Made by a program: the position numbers and the translations under genes. A DNA stretch of 64,000 nucleotides from Pogona vitticeps (taxonomy: Eukaryota; Chordata; Lepidosauria; Squamata; Agamidae), in assembly GCF_051106095.1 (NCBI RefSeq), contig NC_135787.1, forward strand, positions 160,092,001-160,156,000, read 5' to 3'. Of the stretch, positions 38,441 through 50,358 are shown in pieces. How positions within the stretch are numbered: position 1 is the first letter of the stretch; each line of letters starts with the position of its first letter. The notes below the pieces were generated by a model. The model was not told the origin of the DNA, searched no databases, and was given only the letters and a program-made list of their open reading frames with translations.

Positions 38441-40010
38441 GCACCTGAGGAAAGGATGGCATCCTGTGCTGGAAAAAACAGAGTAGTCTCTAGGGTGTGG
38501 CACTACAGACTGCATGGTGAGGGAAGGATAAACTCACCACCCAGCTCCCTGCTGTTGGTACCTGTCGTCCTGCTTGGCCTCTGTCTTAAGCAGTGTTGCT
38601 CTTCTCTGGAACAGGCCTCTGAGTTGGGATATTTGATACCATTGACCATGGAGTCCTCCTAGGGTGGCTCTCTGAGCTGGGGATCAACAATCTGGCCTTG
38701 GCCTGGCTCCAATCCTTCCTCGAGGACCATCCTCGGAGAGTACAGTTTTGCGAGACAATGTCCACCCCTTGGACTCCTGACTGTGGAGTCGATCATCTCA
38801 CCAGTGCTATTTAATATCTATATGAGGCCCCAAGGGGAGGTCATCAGGAGCTTTGGAGCATTGTGTCACCTATACGCAGATGACACCCAGCTCTATCTCT
38901 CCTTCCACCCTTCTGTAGAGGATGCTGTCCTGTCCCTTGAGCGCTACCTGGATGCCGTGCTGCCATGGATGAGGGATAATAGAGTGAGGCTGAATCTGGG
39001 CAAGACAGAGATCCTGCTGGTGGGGCCCTCTAGTGTTTGTGGATTGGGTGCCTCCCTCTCCTTTGGGGTGCTACTCTATCCACTAAGGATGAGGTTTGCA
39101 GCTTGGGTGTACTGCTGGACCCAGTGCTGTCAATGGAACCTCAGATAGTGTATGTGGTCCATTCTGCCTATTTCCACCTAAGACGGATTGCCCAGCTGAC
39201 CTTGACTTCAGGTCCCTCACCCTGCTGATTTATGCACTGGTAGTCTCAAGAATAGACTACTGTAATGCTCTCTATGTGGGGCTGCCCATGAGGCTGTTAT
39301 AGAAACTTCAGCAAGTCCAGAGCATGGCGGCCAGATTACTGAGTGGTGTTAAGAAACACCAATACATTTCTCCCACCCTGGCCAGCCTGCGCTGGTTATC
39401 CATCCATTTCTGTGCCAGCTTCAAGGTCATGGTGTTAACTTATAAAGCCATAAGTTTAGGGCCTCGATAACTGATAGAATGCCTTTTCCTGATGAGATTT
39501 ACCCATCCCATTCAATCTTTCCATGCTAGACAGTTGAAAGTTTTGACCCTCAGAGAGGCCCAGAAAGAGAGAACCAGAAACCGGGCCTTCTCAGCGGTTG
39601 CTCGTCACCTCTGGAAAAAGCTTCTGCTCAAAATCCGCCTGTCCCCTTCACTGGGAATTTAAAAGTGACTGTTAAAAACATGACTTTCCCAGACCTTACA
39701 ACATATTAGTTACAACACCTAATTACAGTGAGTGGTCTCAACATTTATACTATCAATCCGGCTGTCTTGCTCTATATTATATTATTTTATATTATTTTAC
39801 CTATTTTATTTAAATTGTTGGTTGTTTTATCTTTATTTTAGTTTTGTATTACTATGTTCATTGTTGGAATAGTGTATGTTCTATTTGTCTAACATGTAAA
39901 CTGCCCAGAGTGGCCTAGTAGCCAGATGGGTGGTATAGAAGCCGAATGAATGAATGAATGGATGAATGGATAGATGAATGAATGAATGAATGAATAAGCA
40001 AGCAAGCATG
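38440..40010 (+). mobile_element. L2-clade LINE, 3' half of reverse transcriptase and 3' UTR
   Basis: Codes for FDTIDHGVLLGWLSELGINN, SPVLFNIYMRP, CHLYADDTQLYLSFHPSVED (the YADD catalytic box), LPWMRDNRVRLNLGKTEILL and SRIDYCNALYVGLPMRLL in adjoining frames. This is the L2 pattern. The 3' end (ctgcccagagtggcctagta, gatgggtggtata) is followed by a (GAAT)n tail. 5'-truncated and broken. Confidence 0.85.
39944..40005. repeat. (GAAT)n / (GGAT)n tail of L2-clade LINE
   Basis: Tetranucleotide run gaatgaatgaatggatgaat directly after the LINE 3' end. Confidence 0.85.
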
Positions 40011-40125
40011 CACAAGGTTAAAGTCCTCTCTCCCTGTTATAGGGGGGAGTGGCTCTGATGATGATATTTAATAGTGAACTGGGACCAGAAGGCCCTACTG
40101 ATTCCACTCATGGACATTTAAACCA

Positions 40126-40167
40126 ACTGACCGACCGACCAACCAACCAACCAACCAACCAACCAAA
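40126..40167. repeat. (ACCG/ACCA)n simple repeat
   Basis: Tetranucleotide array gaccgaccgaccaaccaacc continuing to about 40167. Confidence 0.85.
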
Positions 40168-40267
40168 CCCCACACTACCACAATTGGCCAACTAAATCAG
40201 AGCCCTTTGAGCCACATAGGATTCTGTAAGGCTCAGAAGCTCCCACTTTTCCAGCAACAAATCCCCC

Positions 40268-40470
40268 ACTACTTAGAAAAGAGAAATATATATACTTTAT
40301 TCCATAAGAACCACACACAGTCTAAAAGGATATGATCTACAGTTTTCCATACCCCGCAAACATTACAGATCACAGTATCCATACAGCTAATGGCAAATAG
40401 ATGGCTCTGAGGAGCATAACAAGGAACTATCACCTTAAATAAACAAGTCTGCCCAAGCTCAGTCATAAGT
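40268..40470 (-). mobile_element. LINE C-terminal fragment with zinc-knuckle motif
   Basis: Minus-strand frame contains HLFAISCMDTVICNVCGVWK then TVDHILLDC, i.e. C-x2-C-x8-H-x4-C, the cysteine-histidine motif at the C-terminus of several LINE ORF2 proteins (R1, I, Vingi and related clades). The upstream part is missing. It is distinct from the RTE and L2 copies nearby, which lack this motif. Confidence 0.5.
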
Positions 40471-40819
40471 TAAATATTTGAAAATATCTCAGTTCATGAC
40501 AAAATAAAAAAAATGTGGCCAGCATACCTGGTTGCCCACTGGGATTGCAATTCACAAATAATTTCCCACTAGTGGCAGCATTTCACTTTCCTCTGAGACT
40601 AAGGTAGAAGAAGTGGTTTTTAAAAAATATTTCCCTGCTGGTTATGGGAAAGTCAGAAATATTTCAGTCGGAGCATTATTTTTATTTTATTTTTTATTTA
40701 TTTATTTTTGATTTTGGCTGTTGACTGACTGAAATGATGAAAGGCAGATGTAAGAGAAATAAGCATGTGAACAAACTATTCGGTTTTGTTGAAAGCAAAC
40801 AACATAGCTTGTTATTGTT

Positions 40820-40980
40820 ATCTGCCTTCGGCCTGGAACTTACTTATAGTGACCCTATCACAGCTGTCAAGGTGAGATGTTTAAGGAATGGTGTTACTAG
40901 TTCCACTCTGTCAGTGATTTTCTATGGCTGAGCAGGGATTTCAACCCGGGGTCCATTACACCACATTGGGTGTAACAGAG
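40820..40980 (-). mobile_element. Probable SINE fragment
   Basis: Reverse complement gives cccaatgtggtgtaatggac followed by cccgggttgaaatccc, an A-box/B-box-like pair, and a body containing gataggg-tcactataagt. Diverged. Confidence 0.4.
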
Positions 40981-42068
40981 AAAATTTCCTTTAGGAAAAT
41001 TTTAAAATATTGTACTAATTATTGACAGTGGCTAACTTTTCAAAGCACTACAGGAACAACATGCTTTTGAAATGTACTTTTTCCATGTATAATCTTCTCT
41101 TTGTATGTTTTTCATGTTAACCCCCCAACACTCCACGCCCCCTTCATTTGTGCTCCCTTCTCATGTCATACCACAATATGCATTTTCTAATTCAACTGCT
41201 GGCTAAGGAACTTATCTCAGATCACACACATGGTTCAAAGATTTCTTATGGTATGTACCATACATTGCATAACTGCCTAACTGGAATAAGGAGTGTTTTG
41301 TAATTTGGTTTGCTTATTTGAGAGTGGATTAATTTATTGTCCTCCTGGGGAATCAGAGAGGCTTATTGGTTTCCCTGAAATACTGCCACCATTACCCATC
41401 TCCCTCATGATATGATCAGTTCAGCTACAATGCTTTATTAGCTGGAGCGGCTCTATCATTAGGCAGAATGGGGCAATCACCACCAGATTTCTATACTGTA
41501 TATTAAACTTTTGTTGGTCAGAGGATCTGTCCAGGGCAATTTTCAACTATGGTGTCTAATCTTATTGCTGTAGGAAAAGGAACTTTGATTAAAAGAAGCA
41601 AATGGCATGTTCATTTCATTACAAAGAATTAAGAAAAGGTTGTGTGGTTCTTAGGATTACACAATTACTAGGACATTATGAAACTTAGTATGAACCCAGT
41701 TGACTTGCATCTGTGCTTGATATATTGACTGTGAACACCACAATGCAGTTCATCATGTCCTAATATGTGTTCTAATATTTTTATTATTCCAGTTCTTTGG
41801 CAGGAGCTGAAACATATATACTGCTAACCCATGGTGCTCAATAGAGAGCTGGATGAATTTTTGGAGAAGGCTGTCAGTGGTGACAAGCAGGCATTTCTGC
41901 ATGGATTCCATGGAACAATCTAAACACTGCAGAATATTAGGAATCCTGCATAAAATCTGAAGAACTGAACAAAATCACTATATTTTAACAGTGCACGAAA
42001 CTTAATTTTAAATGGATGCAAGTTACTTTTTCAGTTTCTCATAGAGTCTTCATTTTATATCTTTAACA

Positions 42069-43690
42069 GAGAGTAAATGAGAGCCTTACCAGGGAATAAA
42101 TTAAGCCAGACATCCTGGAGAGCGAAGTCAAGCGGGCCTTAGAAAGCATGGCTAATAACAAGTCCAGTGGAGGTGATGGCATTCCAGTTGAAGTACTGTA
42201 TTTAAAATCTTAAAGATGATGCTATTAAGGTGCTACACTCAATATTCCAGCAAGTTCGGAAAACTCAGCAGTGGCCAGAGGATTGGAAAAGCTCAGTCTA
42301 CATCCCAATCCCAAAGAAGGGCAGAGCCAAAGAATGCTCCAACTACCGTACAATTGTACTCATTTCATGCGCTAGCAAGGTTATGCCCCAAATCCTACAA
42401 GGTAGGCTTCAACAGTATGTGGACCGAGAACTCCCAGAAGTACAACCTGGATTTCGAAAGGGCAGAGGAACTAGAGACCAAATTGCTAACATGCACTGGA
42501 TTATGGAGAAAGCCAGAGAGTTCCAGAAAAATATCTACTTCTGCTTCATTGACTATGGAAAAGCCTTTGACTGTGTGGACCACAGCAAACTATGGCAAGT
42601 CCTTAAAGAAATGGGAGTGCCTGACCATCTTATCTACCTCCTGAAAAATCTATATGTGGGACAGAAAGCAACAGTTAGAACTGGATATGAAACTACTGAT
42701 TGGTTCAAAATTGGGAAAGGAGTATGACAAGGCTTTATATTGCCCCCCTGCTTATTTAACTTATATGCAGAATACATCATGCAAAAGGCTGGACTGGAGG
42801 AATCCCAAACTGGAATTAAGATTGCCGGAAGAAATATCAATAACCTCAGGTATGCAGATGATACCACTCTGATGCCAGAAAGTGAGGAGGAATTAAAGAA
42901 CCTCTTAATGAGGATGAAAGAGAAGAGCCGCCTAGAGTGGTTGCAATGACCAGATAGGCGGGGTATAAATGGAATAAATAAATAAATAAAGAGCAGAAAA
43001 ATGTTCTGAAGCTCAGCATCAAAAGAACTAAGATCATGGCCACTGGCCCCATCACCTCCTAGCAAATAGAAGCGGAAGATATGGAGGCAGTAACAGATTT
43101 TACTTTTTTGGGCTCCATGATCACTGCAGATGGTGACAGCAACCCTGAAAATAAATGACTCCTGCTTCCTGGGAGGAAAGCGATGACAAACCTCAACAGC
43201 ATCTGAAAAAGTAGAGACATCACCTTGCCAACAAAGGTCCAGATAGTCAAAGCTATGGTTTTTCCAGTAGCGATGTATGGAAGTGAGATCTGGACCATAA
43301 AGAAGGCTGGCCACCGAAGAATTGATGCTTTTGAATTGTGGTGTTGGAGGAGTCCCCTGGACTGCAAAGAGAACAAACCTATCCATTCTTAAGGAAATAA
43401 ACCCTGAGTGCTCACTGGAAGGACAGATCCTGAAGCTAAGACTTCAATACTTTGGCCATCTCACGAGAAGACTCGACTCCCTGGAAAAGACCCTGATGTT
43501 GGGAAAGTGTGAAGGCAGGAGAAGAAGGGGACAACAGAGGATGAGATGGCTGGACAGTGTCATCGAAGCTACCAACATGAATTTGACCCAACTTCGGGAG
43601 GCAGTGGAAGACAGGAGGGCCTGGTGCGCTCTGGTCCTTGATGGGTCACGAAGAGTCAGACACGACTTAACAACTAAACAACAAATGAGA
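42069..43690 (+). mobile_element. BovB (RTE) LINE, large 3' fragment
   Basis: Encodes much of the BovB reverse transcriptase: NYRTIVLISCASKVMPQI, ELPEVQPGFRKGRGTRDQIA, CFIDYGKAFDCVDHSKLWQV, LFNLYAEYIMQKAGLEE, INNLRYADDTTLMPESEEEL (YADD box), then after a nested insertion KTKIMATG, TDFTFLGSMITADGD, and in a further frame LRLQYFGHLTRRLDSLEKTL with GRRRRGQQRMRWLDSVIEAT. It ends gagtcagacacgacttaaca actaaacaacaaa. Frame shifts and stops make it inactive; the 5' third is missing. Confidence 0.9.
42928..42992 (+). mobile_element. L2-like 3' tail nested inside BovB
   Basis: cgcctagagtggttgcaatg accagataggcggggtataa then (AAAT)n, interrupting the BovB frame between KEKS and KMF. aagagc occurs on both sides, consistent with a short target duplication. 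Confidence 0.65.
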
Positions 43691-43918
43691 GCCAATATGG
43701 TGCAGTGGCAAATGTTCTTGGTTTGAGACTCGGGAAGAACAGGTTCTAATCCACACTCAGTTGTGTCTTTGTGTGACCTTGGGTCAGTCATTCTTTCTAA
43801 ATCTCATTTACCTGTCAGGGTTTCACTGTGAGGACAAAATGGGAAGGAGGAAAAGAGGGTACATGCTGTTCTGAGTTCACTGGAGGAAAGGCAGGATACA
43901 ATAGGAATAACTGCATGA
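43687..43918 (+). mobile_element. Squamate tRNA-derived SINE, nearly complete
   Basis: gagagccaatatggtgcagt gg head, gaacaggttctaatccacac (B-box region), gtgaccttgggtcagtcatt, tttcactgtgaggacaaaat and tggaggaaaggcaggataca end. It follows directly on the BovB 3' end. Confidence 0.75.
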
Positions 43919-43919
43919 A

Positions 43920-46029
43920 TGAATATAGTCCCTTGAGTTCATTGAATTTAGCCCTTAATTAGCATGTAGTCAGAATGCCACGGTGTACTAGATTTGGTGG
44001 GAAAAGTGCATGCGCATGTGGGGAGCTAATGACACATGGAAATTCCAACTCTGAATACTCCCCAGTGTTAGTCAAATAACCCCACTCTGTGGGACTCAGA
44101 GCAACAGCACAAGGGACTGTGCCCACCATTTCAAACCACTGGCAAGGCTTATAAAGCCTATGTCTACTAAAATAATTTACAAAATAAGGTTGTGTAGGTT
44201 GAATTGTGGCAATTATTTATCCCAACAGGAGGTGGCAACCTCTCCTCACAATTCCATCAGGGCTGGGGGTGGAGTGGGTATCCCCTTTGTTCCATTTGTA
44301 GAAAACCTCCTTTTATAGGAAAGACAACCATTCTTTCCCCCTCAGGCATTCTGCAAACTGAATTATAGCAGAGTTTTCATAAAGTCGTCCTAGAATTTCA
44401 TTGTAGAATTTTATGATGTCAATTATACAGAAAAGGTCCTTTGCCTGGCCGCATCTGATCTGTTGGAGAGAGAGCAAGGTTTGTGTTTCTGTTTTCACTT
44501 TCTTGCTCATCCACTTATAAACCCACCCACTCACCCCCAGAATGAGTTTTTCTTCATTTTGTCTGGGGGGGGGGGAAAGCCAACATCTCTTGTAGGTTAT
44601 TGTGTGCAGGGTTTCCCCCTCAGTCTGTTTGATGTGTCTTTGCAGCTTACGAAGCATACCTTTCCAAGAAAACCACTTGACATATGCACATGCTGATTTC
44701 AAACAGCAAATCAATACATTGCTTATCACTTTTCATATAGAAGATAATCTACAAGTGATACATTTTGTTAACACCGTTTTTCCTATGGGGGGAAAAGTCA
44801 CACAAATAAACCACTAAACATTAGTATCAGATGATAACGTCGACAATGACTACTGCTTCCATTATACACAGCCCACCAAATGTTGGTCGGATTTAGTTCC
44901 TTAGGTCATCCCCATGAACCTTGGGATATTTCTAAGTATTTCTTTAAAATATATGCTGTTACAAGACTGGCTTCTGCAGCTGGTATATGTGATCTTATTT
45001 ACACCTAGAGTACAAACATGGCCTTTTGGTATCACACCTAAAGCCATTGTTTATCACCACTACTACTACTGCTACTTGAGTTTGTTGTAATAAGGAACCC
45101 AGTATATTGGCCCACTATAGGATATAACATTTATTTCAACAATTAAACAAATCTTCCTAGATTCATGATCTCAAAATCCATATTTGCCCTTCGAAGTCAG
45201 CTCTATGATTAGAATGATTAGAAAAGGAAGGTTAGCACAATCTTATTCATATCTACTGAGAAGCAAATCACATTGACTTTGATGGGACTTATTTCCTGAT
45301 AAGTGTCCATAGGACCACAGGATTCTGAATGGATCTGCCACATTACTCTTAAAATTTTGCACCTTTGCTGTTATCAGCATAAACTACCTAAGAGGCTGCC
45401 TAGAAGGCTGTGTCCTGCACTAATTTTGTAATGCTAATAAACAAATCAATTGATCTAGATTTTCTCTGTTTCTTGTTTTTCAGACTTTAAGTCTGGCTCA
45501 TAATTCACTCTATACTTATATTTACATGAATTTTTGTGCATACTTCTCCAAAATTGTGCATTTTAATGCAATTTTACCTATTAAACACATTTTGCAGAAA
45601 AGATTAATCTCTAATACTTTTTATTGCCACTTTCACTAATGCATACACTTTTGCATGCTATTTTGTCTTTTTCTGCATGCATTTTTGTTTTTGTATTTGT
45701 TTTTGAACTCTATTGTAAAATTCACAGAAGTCCACTACATTTCAGTTTGCGTATTAGGTTGAGAAGTGAGATGTTAGGCAATGCTGATTTACAATGTATA
45801 TCAAACAAATCTCTCCCACTCCTTTTCCTGAGCCCCCATCCCACTGGAAGAAAGTGTATTTTCTCACAGATCTAGAACTGTTGATAGTTAGAAACCTGCT
45901 GTGCTTCTGCTCTGAGAAGAGCCTATGCCAGTTTGTCATGGAGTAGCATAGGACCAGCACACAGTGGTAGCTGGTACCCGCTGTGCTTGTGAGGGGAAGA
46001 AAACACCACAGAAGTGTGTTGAGCCAAGG
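43920..46029. other. Intergenic stretch, little recognised
   Basis: No gene seen. 45225-45320 contains agcaaatcacattgactttg atgggacttatttcctgata, which resembles a dispersed reptile/bird repeat of unknown class. A G run lies at about 44566-44575. Confidence 0.45.
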
Positions 46030-46123
46030 GTGATGGATAGTATTTGTGAAGGCTTTCATGGCCGGGATCTAATGGTTGTTGTGGGTTTTTCGGGCTCTTT
46101 GGCCGTGTTCTGAAGGTTGTTCT

Positions 46124-46166
46124 TCCCAACGTTTCGCCAGTCTCTATGGTCGGCATCTTCAGAGGA
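46124..46166 (-). ncRNA. Hammerhead-ribozyme-like motif in Penelope terminal repeat
   Basis: On the minus strand: TCCT (stem I, 46166-46163), CTGAAGA (46162-46156, fits CUGANGA), GCCG...TGGC stem II, GAAAC (46135-46131), GTT and GGGA pairing with TCCT (one G-U). Stem III would be only A-C/G-U, the minimal form that works best as a dimer. Such ribozymes are known from Penelope-like elements; activity here is untested. Confidence 0.55.
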
Positions 46167-46245
46167 CAGCACTCTGTGCTTTGGTGCAGTTTGTTTGGGC
46201 GTTGAGTATTTATGGCTGTGAGATCAGCTTTTGTTCTCTTGGGAG

Positions 46246-46276
46246 AATTCAACAAATTCAACAAATTCAACAAATG
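46246..46276. repeat. Short tandem repeat (ttcaacaaa)n
   Basis: Three 9-bp units of ttcaacaaa at the junction between the inverted terminal repeat and the coding part of the Penelope insertion. Confidence 0.8.
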
Positions 46277-46332
46277 TTGAAATACAACAAATGTATGGTC
46301 AGCAAAGGACAGAAGGGACCCCCACCACCACT

Positions 46333-46743
46333 GCAGGAGTATACAGGATACCTTGCAGTTGTGGCCAGGTATATATTGGAACCACAAAATGAAGCATCGA
46401 CACCAGAATCAAAGAACATGAGAGACACTGCAGACTAAAACAACCAGAAAAATTGCCAGTAGCTGAACATGCCCTAAAACAAGCTGGACATGAAATCCTA
46501 TTTCAAAATACTGAAATACTGGACAACACCAGCAATCATTATGTTAGATTGCACAAGGAAGCCATTGAAATCCACAAACACCAGCAGAACATCAACAAGA
46601 AAGAAGAAAGTTTGAGACTCAACAAAACTTGGATCCCAACACTGAAAAATACAGTGTGCAAAAGGTCAACAAACTCTACCCAGCCACAAGGACCCATGAT
46701 CACTACACAAAAAAGACCAGCTAACAACACCCCTCAATCACAG
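46333..46743 (+). pseudogene. Penelope GIY-YIG endonuclease domain remnant
   Basis: Reads GVYRIPCSCGQVYIG, with the GIY...YIG pair, a C-x-C in the loop, an arginine in TRIKEH, a conserved glutamate in HKEAIEIHKH, and the family end phrase EESLRLNKTWIPTL. The frame is not fully open and the polymerase part is missing, so it is not functional. Confidence 0.8.
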
Positions 46744-46864
46744 TGACAGATAATCTCTCCTCCTTATTACAACAATACACATAACAACAAAAACACACTG
46801 ATCTACCACAATCACCCATCTCCTGAAAAGGACAAAAGCTGATCTCATAGTGATGGATAGTATT

Positions 46865-49264
46865 GGGGTGAAAGTGATTATTCACACAAATATGTATGTA
46901 CAGAGGCAAGCAAGCATTTCTACAAACACACAGCAGGGGAGGAACACAGGCAGGGTCACCACTTTTATAGACACAGGTAAGAGAGGGTGAATTGGGAACA
47001 ACCTGAGCTTGGGCAGTGCCCCATTTAATGTCATGGACAAGCACACAAACAAGACGGGACCTCCCTTTTTGGGAATACTGTAGGATTCAAATGTGTTGAA
47101 CCAGCAGCCCAATTCTTCCAGTCAGGGCTATCTATATAGCATTGTTCTGACTGATATTTTTGCTGTCTCATACATCTCGCACACTGGTTGTGGGGGGGTG
47201 AGTACTCAACCTGAGGGACTCAAAGGTGATGTTGCTTTTCATAGCTCCTCTTGCAGGTCTTCTGTCAGGTGGATATGCAGCTCTGTGATGGTGATTCTTC
47301 AAAAGGCCTGGGAAGAGGGGTAAATGGGCACTTCAAAACCACAGAAAAACACCAAGACAGAACAAGAAAAGGCACATGGTAACACAGCAACTTAAACAGA
47401 TGTGCAGCCCTACCCAGGCTCCATTCTGTCAGTTTTTCCAGATGCAGCACCCCGTTGCCCACAATCGCCAGCAGCTCTTCTTGACTTACGGTGCAAAATT
47501 ACTTCCCAAAAATGGTCCCTTGACTCTTCGGGTTTTTTGGGGAAGAATCTCTTCCAGTGCAATGATTTCAGGAGTGCCAGATATCTCAAACTTGTAACAG
47601 ACTGCAAAGGACAGATTTATTTTGCTTGAGCCCTACGTAATTCCACTCAGATCTCAACCTTTATTTAGCTCTTTAACTCTTCCTTGGCAGCTAACTTAGG
47701 GTGTGCATTTCTAGCTTATTAACTACATTTTATAGAGAAATGCGGGAGGCTTTTACAGATTTGATAGGATGAGAGATTTCACATCAGCAGTTTTAAGACA
47801 GAAAATGAATTAACAGCTATTAGAAAGCCTTCAAACCAGGGCCTGCTAGCTAAAGTCCCAGCTGATTGCAGTTGCTCTTGCACAAGCTTTGTGATGCTAT
47901 GATATGGCATTGCAACTGGTTCTCTGCAAGAGATGCCGAGATTGGACTGTGCCACAAAAACTCCCTTTTTGTCCCATAACAGATGTGTATACTGTTTCTT
48001 TTCAAAGAAAAGTTGCACATTTTAAAAAAGGCATTCTAGGGCTTGAAATATGACATAGGTATACAAATAATATATACATATCATATAAATGTTTACAAAT
48101 ATATAAATACAAATTAGAAGACACTATGATAATAGATTTTACTCTTTATATCTTCATAATGAGTATGTGAAAGTTTGAAACTGATGGGTGAAGACAATCA
48201 TCCATGTCTTTCCTTTTCTTGCGAAGCTTCTAACATACTCAAAATCTCCAGACCTTTAACTTCTTAAGTGGAATAATTCTTTCCAAAGTTGCCCATGTGT
48301 TCTGAATTATGTTGTAGAAGTGGCAGGATTTGCAAAATGCAATGTGTCTTTCTGTTTAGAAGGGCTTCTAAAATAAATTCATGCCAGCTTTGTTTCTGCA
48401 GCTTATGGGAAATTAATAGCAGCATAAAACATTCAATTGAGTTCTGAAGCGGTTTTCTTTCTCTTGAATAAGACATCAACAATCATGTGTTGCATACCAT
48501 GTCAGTTTGTTTTTAAGCTGCTTTTCCAGCTGTATGGAAAATAAACAGGCAAAGGCCCTCAGGCTGGGATTCCATCAGAAGCTGATGTTTAAGAAATGTT
48601 TGTGTCATGTAGCTTAATATATATATCAGGAGCCTGATACTTGCGCAGTATCCGCAGCATACCTTTTTGATAATTTCTTTTTTTTATTTGGGGCAACTCA
48701 TGTTGATGGTCCAAGAAATACATGGAGTTAGGGGTGTGTGGAAGCCCACCTGAGCACCTTTTAGAAAACATCCCAACTTGCTCTGTCCCCAGGCCCATGA
48801 CATTACCCGCGATATTCCAGATCTCCATTTTTTTTTTAAAAAAAGGAAAATCTTATTGTGTGGATGGCAGCTATATAGCAACTTAATTGTGTGACCCATC
48901 CACAAACTCATACAATAATCACCTTTCCACAGTCACATACATATACATACACTAAAGCCTAATTGTATGTTTCAATAAAGTTCAGTAAACTAAACGGAGC
49001 AAGAGAACAAAGGGAGAGAAAAATATTTGAGAATAGAAATGGCAGCACAAATCTTTCTCTTCACCCTACTGCTTCTAGCAGAGTGTCTGCAAAGGGTTAG
49101 ATATACCACACAGTAATGACCTCCAGCACTTCAGCCGTTGGAGCATCCAGGGGAAATTGTGGTCTTTATTGGGGGTTCAGTTATTACATACCTTCTGGTG
49201 CTAGCAGCTTGATGCAACTTGATGGGGGAATTTGAAGAGACCTGGGCAATGTTTAAAAGGCTCT
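46865..49264. other. Intergenic stretch, no gene seen
   Basis: No exon, RNA gene or clear mobile element recognised; open frames are short and of random composition. Confidence 0.5.
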
Positions 49265-49313
49265 TATCTTTGAAGTGATCTAATTTATCTTTGAAGTGAT
49301 CTTATTTATCTTT
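49265..49313. repeat. 21-bp tandem duplication
   Basis: tatctttgaagtgatct(a/t)att occurs twice in direct succession (49265-49285, 49286-49306) with a partial third unit. Confidence 0.85.
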
Positions 49314-49984
49314 CACTTGAGCAATTCTTCCAGTCACAAAGGAGATGGTTTTTCTTCTGTGAGAAGGATCCAGATAGCAGTTCAGATAACTCAATTTTCC
49401 CCTTTTCAGTTATTGATGCCCCCATCTCTTTCTCTACCTTTGGTTGTGCCTGACATTCTGCAGGCCTCTGTGAGTTCTGTTTTTTTCGTTTCTTTATTTA
49501 ATTTAGTAAGTGGCATAGCGCTACAGCAATGCATCAACCTAACAGGGATACTCCCTTTTATTTGTAATATGAAAGAGGAAAATAAAGGAGAGCATTTTCC
49601 ACCATCCTTTCTACTGTTGTAACCCACTGTATACATCATAGGATTGTCACTTAAGAGAACATTGTCTACAACTCTATTTGAGAGAGAATTAAGCAACCTC
49701 ACAGACTGCAGAACAGGATAACCAGGAGCACTCCAAATTGCACTAAATAAACTGCAGCCCTAACACTGTGCCAGACAGGAGCAGAACAATTAAACAGAGG
49801 GACAGGGTTTATTGCTCTTACTAAAAACATACATGGTCGGTGGAAAATAAGGTGAACCAAACTGCACCAAAAGTGAACCAAATAGTGAGCTCCTGGGAAC
49901 TGGAAACTAACTATTTCTAGAGGACTGATGGGAATTGGAGTCTATTGGTCAGAAGCTCATCAGTCCTTTTTATATTTCAAGTGC

Positions 49985-50060
49985 CTGTTTTTTTTAAAAA
50001 TAATCTTTGCAACAGTCCTCTGAGGTAGGCCAATATTATTAACATCACATTGCAGGCAAG
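49985..50060 (-). mobile_element. MIR-like SINE fragment
   Basis: taatctttgcaacagtcctc tgaggtaggccaatattatt resembles the conserved MIR/CORE stretch (caacaaccctgtgaggtagg). Very diverged. Confidence 0.5.
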
Positions 50061-50224
50061 AGTTCAGAACATAAAATATTAGTGAGTTCAGGGATGAAGA
50101 AATGTGAAATAAAGATTTATTCACCTCATAATGTTAAATATGATTTGCCAACTGTTCTCCTGTATTATAGAGCATATTAGATAAACCCAGAGATAGTAAA
50201 ATTTACTGTTACTTCCAAAATTGC

Positions 50225-50358
50225 TTGGCCAGTGCAGTCATTGCTATGGCTAAGGCCCTGGAAATTAGAGTCCCCAAAGTAACTTTTGCAAACTCTGGAC
50301 AAATTGTTGAAATTTTTTTTAGCCAGCTCGAAGAAAATGTTGATCTCAAGGATCCAGG
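50225..50358 (+). other. Exon-like open stretch ending in a consensus donor
   Basis: Open frame MASAVIAMAKALEIRVPKVT then FANSGQIVEIFFSQLEENVD LKDP, ending gatccag|gtaagta, a strong splice donor. I do not recognise the protein and found no partner exons. It could be an orphan exon, part of a decayed repeat, or chance. Confidence 0.25.

Larger units (their letters stand above)
46045..46849 (+). mobile_element. Penelope-like element, 5'-truncated, with target duplication
   Basis: 805-bp insertion flanked by a perfect 15-bp duplication gtgatggatagtatt (46030-46044 and 46850-46864). The right part encodes the GIY-YIG endonuclease end of a Penelope polymerase: GVYRIPCSCGQVYIGTT, TRIKEHERHC, VAEHALKQAGHEILF, then HKEAIEIHKHQQNINKKEES and LRLNKTWIPTL. 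The left ~190 bp are the terminal repeat in inverse orientation: its gatcagcttttgttct is the inverse of the right end aggacaaaagctgatctcat. The reverse transcriptase domain is absent. Confidence 0.85.

Noticed and set aside
40126-40167. Possible CRISPR-like or direct-repeat array
   Set aside because: Simple tetranucleotide repeat with no spacers, in a vertebrate genome.
42634-43386. 250-codon minus frame
   Set aside because: It is the antisense strand of the BovB reverse transcriptase; the sense strand carries the recognisable motifs.
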